Shown: in pieces, positions 11,017 through 19,113 of the stretch | Position numbering within the stretch: position 1 is the first letter of the stretch | How the letters are laid out: every line of letters begins with the position of its first letter | Assembly: GCA_027484055.1 (NCBI GenBank) | Contig: JAIXQH010000044.1 | Span: forward strand, 124,001 to 188,000 | Length of the DNA stretch: 64,000 nt | Origin: Verrucomicrobiaceae bacterium | GTDB taxonomy: Bacteria > Verrucomicrobiota > Verrucomicrobiia > Verrucomicrobiales > Akkermansiaceae | Reading direction: 5' to 3' | Program-made: the position numbers and the translations under genes | Notes under the pieces: model-generated | The model's database searches: none | Seen by the model: the letters and a program-made list of their open reading frames with translations, nothing else | Told to the model about the DNA's origin: nothing

Positions 11017-12237
11017 ATGCCCACACCCGTAGAAATCGCTCTCGCACGCCTCGAAGAACTTGGGGCCATCTCCGACGCCCCAAGCCACCTCGTCCGCACC
11101 TTCCTCTCCCCGGCTAATCGCGAAGCGGCCGAAAAAATCCTCTCTTGGATGGCCGCACTCGGCATGGAAACCAGCCAAGCCCCCGACGGCACCGTCCGTG
11201 GCATCCTCCCCGGGAAAAATCCAAGTCTCTCTCCTCTCCTCATCGGCTCACACTACGACACCGTCATCGACGCCGGGAAATACGACGGCTCCCTCGGCAT
11301 CATCGCCGCCCTCGCAGCGCTCGAATCCCTCAAACTCGAGACAATCACCCTTCCTTTCCCCGTCCACCTTCTCGCTTTTTCGGATGAAGAAGGCACCCGC
11401 TTTCAGACCACTTATCTCGGCAGTCGCAGCATCACCGCGCCGCTTGATTCTGAGACGCTGGCCGCTCAAGACGCCGCAGGTATCAGCATCGCCCGAGCCA
11501 TCGCGACAGAAAGTCCCACCGCCACCGCAGCACCCATTTTGTACCCAGCCGGCACCCCTCGCGGCTACGTCGAGCTTCACATCGAGCAAGGCCGCGTCCT
11601 CGAAGAAGCCCACGAACCCGCGTGTGTCGTCACCTCCATCGCGGGTCAATCCCGCCTGACCGTCACCCTCACTGGCCGCGCCGACCACGCGGGCACCACT
11701 CCCATGCCGCTCCGCCGCGACGCCCTCACCGGTGCCGCCGCCTGCATCCTCGCCGCAGAATCCCTCGCCCAATCCAGCCCTCCGCTCGTTATCACCGTTG
11801 GGAAAATCCAAGTTCACCCCGGTGCCTCGAACTCCATTCCCCAAACCGCGACCTTTACCATCGACCTCCGCCACCCCGACGACGAAATCCGCCAAAACTC
11901 TCTCACCCGCCTCCACGAATCCTACCTCCGCATCGCCGACGAGCGCCAACTCCACCTCCACTGGCTACCCATCCAAGACAACAACGCCACTCCCTGCGAC
12001 CCCACGCTCACCGCCAGCCTTCTCCAGTCCCTCACTGCCATCACCGGCTCCACCCTCACGCTCCCCAGCGGAGCCGGCCACGACGGTGTCGCCATTTCAA
12101 AAATCTGCCCCATCGCCATGCTATTCATCCGTTGCCGCGATGGCCTCAGCCACCACCCAGACGAATACGCCACACCCGCAGACATCGCCACCGGTATCCA
12201 GATCCTCACCCATTTCCTCAAATCCCACAACCCATGA
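11017..12237 (+). CDS. allC: allantoate amidohydrolase / M20 carbamoylase family
   Basis: IGSHYDTVIDAGKYDG, SDEEGTRF, ELHIEQGRVLE, GRADHAGTTPMPLRRDAL, GAGHDG. Confidence 0.88.
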   Translation: MPTPVEIALARLEELGAISDAPSHLVRTFLSPANREAAEKILSWMAALGMETSQAPDGTVRGILPGKNPSLSPLLIGSHYDTVIDAGKYDGSLGIIAALAALESLKLETITLPFPVHLLAFSDEEGTRFQTTYLGSRSITAPLDSETLAAQDAAGISIARAIATESPTATAAPILYPAGTPRGYVELHIEQGRVLEEAHEPACVVTSIAGQSRLTVTLTGRADHAGTTPMPLRRDALTGAAACILAAESLAQSSPPLVITVGKIQVHPGASNSIPQTATFTIDLRHPDDEIRQNSLTRLHESYLRIADERQLHLHWLPIQDNNATPCDPTLTASLLQSLTAITGSTLTLPSGAGHDGVAISKICPIAMLFIRCRDGLSHHPDEYATPADIATGIQILTHFLKSHNP

Positions 12238-13502
12238 GCGACCTCATCATCCACGGCCAGAATCTCGCCCTCGCCATTACCGACGGCCTCATCACCGCCG
12301 CCGCCCCCACCCTTTCAGGCACCGCGAAACAGGAAATCGACGCCCGCCACGCGCTCATCCTCCCCAGTTGGATCGATGCCCACGTCCATTTCAACGAACC
12401 CGGCCGCAGCCATTGGGAAGGCCTCACCACCGGCTCCCGCGCCCTCGCTGCCGGTGGCGGCACTGTCTTTTTCGATATGCCGCTGAACTCCAGCCCGCCC
12501 GTCATCACCCGCGCCGCCTTCGAGGAAAAACGTCGCCTCGCCGAGGAAAAATCCTGCATCGACTTCGCCCTCTGGGGTGGCCTCACCCCTGATTCCCTCC
12601 CCCACATGGAAGCCATGGCCGACGCCGGAGCCATCGGTTTCAAAGCCTTTATGTGCCCGTCCGGCATCGACGAATTCCAAGACGCCAATCCCTCCACTCT
12701 CCGCCATGGCATGGAAATCGCCGCTCGCCTCGGACTCCCCGTCGCCGTCCATGCAGAAGACCCCGAAGTCATCCGCCTTCACCAACTCGCCCACCCACCC
12801 ACCGCGACCGACATGCGTGCTTGGCTCGATTCCCGCCCCATCGAGGCCGAACTTTCCGCCATCCGCATCGCAATCGACCTCGCAGGAGAAACCGGCTGCC
12901 AACTCCACATCGTCCATGTCACTTGTCCGGAAGGCATCGACCTCGTCACCGCCGCGAAGCATCAAGGCGTCAACGTAACCGTCGAAACGTGTCCTCACTA
13001 TTTACTCCTCGACGACACCGCAGCCATCGCCATCGGCCCGTTTGCAAAATGCGCCCCCCCTATCCGCTCCGCCTCCACCGTCGCCGCCCTCTGGCAGAAA
13101 CTCCTCAACGGAGAAATCGACACTCTCGGCTCCGACCACTCACCTTCCCCGCTCGACCTCAAACAAGGTGACGACCTCTTCGCCATGTGGGGCGGCATCG
13201 CCGGCATCCAGCACGCCCTGCCTCTTCTCTTCAGCCATAATCAAGCCTTCATTCCCCAACTCTCCAGCAACGTCGCCACCCGCTTTCGCCTCCCGCAGAA
13301 AGGCTCCATAACACCCGGCCACGATGCCGACTTCATCCTCCTCGAAAACACCCCTAACACCATCGCCTCCAGCCAACTCCTCACCCGCCACCCTATTTCC
13401 CCCTACCTCGGCCTCACATCCACCCACACCATCGGCGTCACCTACCTCCGAGGCGAGATCGTCACATCAGACACCCGCGGAAAATTCCTCAGTCCCGGTT
13501 AA
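12234..13502 (+). CDS. allB: allantoinase (cyclic amidohydrolase)
   Basis: DAHVHFNEPGRSHWEG, VHAEDPEV, ETCPHYLLLDD, LGSDHSPSP; ATGA overlap with allC. Confidence 0.93.
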   Translation: MSDLIIHGQNLALAITDGLITAAAPTLSGTAKQEIDARHALILPSWIDAHVHFNEPGRSHWEGLTTGSRALAAGGGTVFFDMPLNSSPPVITRAAFEEKRRLAEEKSCIDFALWGGLTPDSLPHMEAMADAGAIGFKAFMCPSGIDEFQDANPSTLRHGMEIAARLGLPVAVHAEDPEVIRLHQLAHPPTATDMRAWLDSRPIEAELSAIRIAIDLAGETGCQLHIVHVTCPEGIDLVTAAKHQGVNVTVETCPHYLLLDDTAAIAIGPFAKCAPPIRSASTVAALWQKLLNGEIDTLGSDHSPSPLDLKQGDDLFAMWGGIAGIQHALPLLFSHNQAFIPQLSSNVATRFRLPQKGSITPGHDADFILLENTPNTIASSQLLTRHPISPYLGLTSTHTIGVTYLRGEIVTSDTRGKFLSPG

Positions 13503-13560
13503 GCATCACCGAAAATTTCTCACTCCCCACGCCTTCCTTAAAACGATACAACGCTAAAAA

Positions 13561-14292
13561 ATGTTCGGCCACACTCGCACCACCCTCGCCCACCGCCACG
13601 CCCTAATCGCTCCAGACGGTCATGTCCCCTCGACGTTCCCCGGTTGGAGCGACGCCACTGCCTTCGTCATCATTTCCCCCGCCATGGGGGCGGATCTCTC
13701 ACAGATTCTCATCACCTTCGAGCCTAGCGGCGGCAGCGCCTATTTCCCTGCCGACGAACACGAACATGTCATCTACGTCGAGACCGGCACCTGTGAAGTC
13801 CACCTTGCCGATCAAGTCATCCCCCTCGCCACCACTGGCTTCGCATTCATCCCGCCAGAAACCGCGTTCACCCTACAAGGCACGGCAGCCACCCGTCTCA
13901 CGGTTTTCCGGAAAATTTACGAGTTCCACCTCGACCTCGATCTCCCGCCACTCCTCCACGGTCTGGCTTCCGCCATCCCTGGCGAGCCCTTCCTCGGCAA
14001 TCCCCGCGCCCTCCTCCAGACCCTCCTACCCATCGATCCGCGTTACGACATGGCCGTCAACATTTTCACTTACCAACCCGGCGCGACCCTCCCTTTTGTC
14101 GAGACCCACATCATGGAACACGGCCTGCTAATGCTTTCCGGGGACGGCATCTACCGACTCGAAAATTCCTACTACCCTGTCACCGCTGGCGATGCGATCT
14201 GGATGGCACCCTATTGCCCGCAATGGTTCGCCGCCATTGGCGACACACCTGCCAGCTACCTCTACTACAAAGATGTCCATCGCCTGCCCTGA
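13561..14292 (+). CDS. allE: (S)-ureidoglycine aminohydrolase, bicupin
   Basis: Two cupin modules (ADEHEHVIYVETG; ETHIMEHGLLMLSGDGIY), YLYYKDVHR end; purine cluster context. Confidence 0.88.
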   Translation: MFGHTRTTLAHRHALIAPDGHVPSTFPGWSDATAFVIISPAMGADLSQILITFEPSGGSAYFPADEHEHVIYVETGTCEVHLADQVIPLATTGFAFIPPETAFTLQGTAATRLTVFRKIYEFHLDLDLPPLLHGLASAIPGEPFLGNPRALLQTLLPIDPRYDMAVNIFTYQPGATLPFVETHIMEHGLLMLSGDGIYRLENSYYPVTAGDAIWMAPYCPQWFAAIGDTPASYLYYKDVHRLP

Positions 14293-17200
14293 AATCATCG
14301 TCATCAATGGCACCCCCACCGACGTCACCGGGGTCCCCATCCACACCAGCATCCTCGACCACCTCCGCCACACCGGCCACACCGGGCCAAAAGTAGGCTG
14401 CAATGAAGGCGACTGCGGAGCCTGCACCCTCTTGATCTTAGAACCCGACGGCAGCACCCGCGCCATCAACGGCTGCCTCGCCCTCGTCCCCTCACTCGTC
14501 GGCAGGGAAATCATCACCGCCGAGGGTCTCGCCCAAAACGGCCAACTCCACCCGGTCCAGACCGCCATGATCGAGCGAAATGGCTCCCAATGCGGCTACT
14601 GCACCCCCGGCTTCATCTGCTCCATGGCCGAGGCCCACCAACGCCAACTCACCGATCCCGCTGCCATCGCCGACCAACTCTGCGGTAACCTCTGCCGCTG
14701 CACTGGCTACCGCCCCATCCGCGAGGCCATGGCCCAGTCCATCACGGAACAGGCTCCCACCTACCTCCCTGCCACCATCCAGGCCGCCCCCACCACCTCT
14801 TCAGATTCCCTCGCCACCTGGCACCGCCCCAACACTGTCCAAGAAGCCCTCACCCTCAAGTCCCAAAACCCTGACGCCCCTTTCATCGCCGGAGCCACCG
14901 AACTCGCCGTCCTCATCAACAAGCGCCACACTCGCTACCCTGCGCTGATCTCCTTAGAACACATCTCATCGCTCCAGGAAATCACCTCCACCCCCACCCA
15001 TTGGCACATCGGAGCGGCCGCAGCCCTCACCGACATTGAAAAAACCCTCGCTGGCGAATTCCCCATCCTCGACCAAGTCCTCTGGCTCTTTGCCTCCCGC
15101 CAAATCCGCCACCGCGCCACCCTCGGCGGTAACCTCGTCACCGCCTCACCCATCGGCGATACCGCCCCCGTCCTCCTCGCCCTCGACGCCTCAGTCACCC
15201 TCGCCTCCGCCCACGCCGAGCGCACCCTTCCTCTCGCCGACTTCTTCACCGGCTACCGCCAAACCGTCCTCCGCCCCGACGAAATTCTCACCACCATCCA
15301 CCTTCCACGCCACCTTCCCGGCCGCGCCCAATTTTACAAAGTCTCCAAGCGCCGGGAAATGGACATCTCCACCGTCTCTGCCGCCTTCCGCATCGTTACG
15401 GACGCCACCACCGGCCTCGTCACCGATGCCCGCCTCGCCTACGGCGGAGTCGCCGCCACTCCCGCCCGCGCCCTTAAAACCGAAGCAGCCCTCATCGGAA
15501 CCCCCTTAGCCGCCACCGAAGAAATCCTCGCCCTACTCGCCAGCGAATTCACCCCCCTCACCGACCTCCGAGGCAGCGCCACCTACCGCTCATCCCTCAT
15601 CCTCTCCCTCTTCCAAAAATTCATAGCGGCCCCCGCTTACTCTTCATCTTCCATCCCCGATCCCCAATCCCCTATCTCCTATCCTCCCTCCCCCCCCCAC
15701 GAATCCGCCACCGGCCACGTCACCGGCTCCGCCCTCTATGTCCACGACACCGCCCTCCGCCGTGGCACCCTCAGCGTCTGGCTCGTCCGCTCCACCCACG
15801 CCCACGCAACCCTGACCAAGCTCGACGTCAGCCACGCCCGCACCCAGCCCGGCATCCACGCCATCCTCACCGCCGCCGATATCCCCGGCCTCAACAACAC
15901 CGGCCCCGCCCGCCATGACGAGCCCCTCTTCGCCACCGATACCGTCCACTTCCACGGCCAAGTCATCGCCGCCGTCATCGGCACATCCACCCAAGCCTGC
16001 CGCCTCGCCGCCGATCTGATCGAAATCGATTACTCCCCCCTCCCGCCCATCCTCGGCATCACCCAAGCCATCGCAGAAAATTCCTACCACACCGATCCCC
16101 ACTTACTCGTCCGTGGTGAAATCGAGTCCGCCCTAGCAGCCAGCCCCCACCTACTAGAAGGCCAGTTTCACATCGGCGGCCAAGATCATTTCTACCTGGA
16201 AACCCAAGCCGCCTGGGCCGAACCCGATGGCGAAGGCGGCGTCCTCGTTGCCAGCTCCACCCAGCACCCCTCCGAAGTCCAGACCATCGTCGCCGAAATC
16301 CTCGGCCTGCCGAAACACCGCGTCGTCATCGAAGCCCCCCGCATGGGCGGCGGCTTTGGTGGCAAGGAAACCCAAGGAAACTTCATCGCCGCCATCTGCG
16401 CCCTCGCCGCCACGGTCACCGGGAAATCCGTCGCCCTCCAGCTCGACCGCGACCACGACATGGAATCCACCGGCAAGCGCCACCCCTTTTTCGCGAAATA
16501 CAAAATCGGCTACCACCCCGACGGACGCCTCCACGCCGCCGATATCCAACTCACCTCCGACGGCGGCTGGTCCCTCGACCTCTCCCTCCCCGTCACCGAT
16601 CGCGCCCTGTTCCATCTCGACAATTCCTACTACATCCCACACGTCCGCTTCCAAGGCCGCGTCGCGAAAACCCACGTCACCTCCCACACCGCCTTCCGCG
16701 GCTTCGGCGGCCCCCAAGGCATGTTAGTCATCGAGGAAATCCTCGGCCGCATCGCCACCCGCCTCCAACTCCCGCCCGAGCAAGTCCGCCAACGAAATTT
16801 CTACCACAGCAGTGGCGAGACCAACACCACCCACTACGGTCAAGACGTCCAAGGCAACCGCCTCCAACGCATTTGGGATGAATTGTTAGAGCAGTCCGAC
16901 TACTCCACCCGCAGCCGCCAAATCGCCGAGTGGAACACCCAAAATCCCCACACTAAGCGCGGCCTCGCCATCACCCCCGTCAAGTTTGGCATCAGCTTCA
17001 CCCTCAAACACTACAATCAAGCAGGCTCACTCGTCCTCATCTACGCCGACGGCTCCGTGCAAGTGAACCACGGCGGCACCGAGATGGGCCAAGGCCTCCA
17101 CACCAAAATCCTCGGCATCGCCATGCGCGAGCTCGGCCTTCCCGCCAGCAGCATTCGCCTCATGCACACTCGCACCGACAAGGTGCCGAACACCTCCGCC

Positions 17201-17953
17201 ACCGCTGCCAGCTCCGGCTCTGACCTCAACGGCATGGCCGTGGCCGACGCCTGCCACCAGCTCCGCGCTCGCCTGATTCCCCTCGCCGCAGAAATCCTCA
17301 ACTGTTCCGAATCCGCCGTGAGCTTCGCCGATGGACAAGTGCAAGGCTCCGCTGGCATTTCCATCCCATTTTCGACCCTGACCAACCTCGCCTACACCCG
17401 CCGCATTCAGCTCTCCGCCGCCGGTTTCTACGCCACCCCCGATCTGGAATGGGACTGGAACGTCGGCAAGGGCCGCCCCTTCTTCTACTACGCCTTCGGT
17501 GCTGCTGTGAGTGAAGTCGAAATCGACGGCTACACCGGCATGACGCAAGTCCTCCGCACCGATATCCTCCACGACGTCGGCGATTCCCTCAACCCAAACA
17601 TCGACCGCGGCCAGATCGAAGGCGGCTTCGTGCAAGGCATGGGCTGGCTCACCTCCGAGGAGTTAAAATGGGATCAAACCGGCAAGCTCCTGACCCACAG
17701 TGCCAGCACCTACGCCATCCCCGCCTTCAGCGACGCCCCCCCCGACTTCCGCGTCCACCTCCTCACCGAGGCCCACCAACCCGGCACCATCCACGGCAGC
17801 AAAGCCGTCGGCGAGCCACCGCTCATGTTGGCCATTTCCGTCCGAGAAGCCATCCGGGATGCCGTGCTAGCCTTCAACCCGAATCACGATTTCATCCTGC
17901 CCTCGCCCTGCACGGGTGAGGCGGTGAAGGGTTTGATAGGAGATAGGAGATAG
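14273..17953 (+). CDS. single-chain xanthine dehydrogenase (2Fe-2S + FAD + molybdopterin domains fused)
   Basis: GCNEGDCGACT, CGYCTPGF, CGNLCRCTGYRPI; FAD domain ATLGGNLVTASPIGD; Mo domain MGGGFGGKE, AFRGFGGPQG. Confidence 0.93.
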   Translation: MSIACPEIIVINGTPTDVTGVPIHTSILDHLRHTGHTGPKVGCNEGDCGACTLLILEPDGSTRAINGCLALVPSLVGREIITAEGLAQNGQLHPVQTAMIERNGSQCGYCTPGFICSMAEAHQRQLTDPAAIADQLCGNLCRCTGYRPIREAMAQSITEQAPTYLPATIQAAPTTSSDSLATWHRPNTVQEALTLKSQNPDAPFIAGATELAVLINKRHTRYPALISLEHISSLQEITSTPTHWHIGAAAALTDIEKTLAGEFPILDQVLWLFASRQIRHRATLGGNLVTASPIGDTAPVLLALDASVTLASAHAERTLPLADFFTGYRQTVLRPDEILTTIHLPRHLPGRAQFYKVSKRREMDISTVSAAFRIVTDATTGLVTDARLAYGGVAATPARALKTEAALIGTPLAATEEILALLASEFTPLTDLRGSATYRSSLILSLFQKFIAAPAYSSSSIPDPQSPISYPPSPPHESATGHVTGSALYVHDTALRRGTLSVWLVRSTHAHATLTKLDVSHARTQPGIHAILTAADIPGLNNTGPARHDEPLFATDTVHFHGQVIAAVIGTSTQACRLAADLIEIDYSPLPPILGITQAIAENSYHTDPHLLVRGEIESALAASPHLLEGQFHIGGQDHFYLETQAAWAEPDGEGGVLVASSTQHPSEVQTIVAEILGLPKHRVVIEAPRMGGGFGGKETQGNFIAAICALAATVTGKSVALQLDRDHDMESTGKRHPFFAKYKIGYHPDGRLHAADIQLTSDGGWSLDLSLPVTDRALFHLDNSYYIPHVRFQGRVAKTHVTSHTAFRGFGGPQGMLVIEEILGRIATRLQLPPEQVRQRNFYHSSGETNTTHYGQDVQGNRLQRIWDELLEQSDYSTRSRQIAEWNTQNPHTKRGLAITPVKFGISFTLKHYNQAGSLVLIYADGSVQVNHGGTEMGQGLHTKILGIAMRELGLPASSIRLMHTRTDKVPNTSATAASSGSDLNGMAVADACHQLRARLIPLAAEILNCSESAVSFADGQVQGSAGISIPFSTLTNLAYTRRIQLSAAGFYATPDLEWDWNVGKGRPFFYYAFGAAVSEVEIDGYTGMTQVLRTDILHDVGDSLNPNIDRGQIEGGFVQGMGWLTSEELKWDQTGKLLTHSASTYAIPAFSDAPPDFRVHLLTEAHQPGTIHGSKAVGEPPLMLAISVREAIRDAVLAFNPNHDFILPSPCTGEAVKGLIGDRR
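15654..15695. repeat. inverse-orientation relative of the 17.9 kb repeat inside the xanthine dehydrogenase linker
   Basis: ccgatccccaatcccctatctcctatcctccc resembles the reverse complement of the right end of the heptamer array (gatctccaatcttttatcccctatcccctatctcctatc). Confidence 0.75.
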
Positions 17954-18043
17954 GAGATAGGAGATAGGAGATAGGAGATAGGAGATAGGAGATAGGAGAT
18001 AGGAGATAGGAGATAGGAGATAGGAGATAGGGGATAGGGGATA
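17935..18043. repeat. heptanucleotide tandem repeat (AGATAGG)n, 13 exact units plus degenerate ends
   Basis: Direct reading of consecutive agatagg units at 17941-18031, then ggatagg ggata. Confidence 0.98.
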
Positions 18044-18051
18044 AAAGATTG

Positions 18052-18170
18052 GAGATCAAAAAACCTCCGCGCGTCTCTCCGCGACCTCTCCGCCTCCGCG
18101 TTTCGATTCAATCACCTAACTCTCCTCAACATCCCTACGTGTCTTCTGCGCGTGCACTGCGGTTTTTATC
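18052..18170. repeat. non-coding low-complexity 'ctccgcg' repeat
   Basis: cctccgcgcgtctctccgcgacctctccgcctccgcgttt, abutting the 3' end of the DUF2971-like gene. Confidence 0.6.
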
Positions 18171-18171
18171 T

Positions 18172-18972
18172 TTAAATTTGAATTTCCGTCTCGGTCATAA
18201 TGAACCGCTCATAATCACAACCCATTTGTATAATTTTGGGAGCCGCGTTAAATTTTTTGACGGCTTTGATGACCTTGCTTTTAAACGCATGATCGATTTT
18301 TACCCCAAGCCGTATCTCCTTAATGCAATTCTTTGAAACTGGAAGAATTCGATTTTTATTTTTTGGGATCTCTCTAACTGGAATTCTATATTCTTCTTCG
18401 AATTCCCATTCCTTGACTTTTCGGCGAGCAAGATGGTCGCAAAACTGAGTAACATCCTCATTCACCGCATCAAGCACATCCAAAGGCTGGCTGGGATCTT
18501 CGTATATGACGCTCATGGCATTGTTGAATGGAGAAAAATCAGTGAGATAGCCGATACAGATTCCCCGATGGGAATCAGCATAGTATGCCCACATCCGATT
18601 TGATCGTGGATTACTAGTGCAACAGATGATTCCGGAATTGCTTTTGAGTGATTCGATCTCCTTCAAGAGTATTTCAGTAGTCCTTGCATCGAGAGCGTCT
18701 ACTTCTTGCTGTGCTTCGCATGATTTCATGCCAGCATTCAAAAAATACTGATACGCCTTTGATTTCAGTTTTTGGAGATCAACAAATAGTGGGGCATTAT
18801 ACTCAAAGGGGTCGTTCATGTCTTTTGGGGATGTGACATGAACTTCATGATTAGAAATTTCTCTAAGTGCCCATTCATTGGGGCGACGATAGCGATGCAG
18901 GATTTTTGGGGGATTGGCTTTTGCTAGCAAACGGCTGATAATCTTATGCTGGCGTTCTATCTCGGGGTCCAT
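18172..18972 (-). CDS. DUF2971-like protein
   Basis: LHRYRRPNEW, DMNDPFEYNAP, CCTSNPRSNRMWAYYADSHRGICIGY. Confidence 0.85.
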   Translation of the reverse strand: MDPEIERQHKIISRLLAKANPPKILHRYRRPNEWALREISNHEVHVTSPKDMNDPFEYNAPLFVDLQKLKSKAYQYFLNAGMKSCEAQQEVDALDARTTEILLKEIESLKSNSGIICCTSNPRSNRMWAYYADSHRGICIGYLTDFSPFNNAMSVIYEDPSQPLDVLDAVNEDVTQFCDHLARRKVKEWEFEEEYRIPVREIPKNKNRILPVSKNCIKEIRLGVKIDHAFKSKVIKAVKKFNAAPKIIQMGCDYERFIMTETEIQI

Positions 18973-19113
18973 ATTGAAAATACCGTCAGGTGCCTACTTA
19001 AATGGAGAACTTGCCCTCCGCCTCATGCGCTTTTCCCATCACCACCAGTGTTGATTAGTCTGACACCTTAATAAAACAGACTTCCAGTAATAATGGCATC
19101 TTACCATTCAGGC

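Noticed and set aside
15644-17635. Long - strand ORFs (152, 187, 202 aa) across xanthine dehydrogenase
   Set aside because: Gly/Val/Asp-rich antisense shadow of a C-ending-codon gene; no start context or family
17935-18043. Possible CRISPR array
   Set aside because: 7-bp units without spacers; a microsatellite, and no cas genes seen
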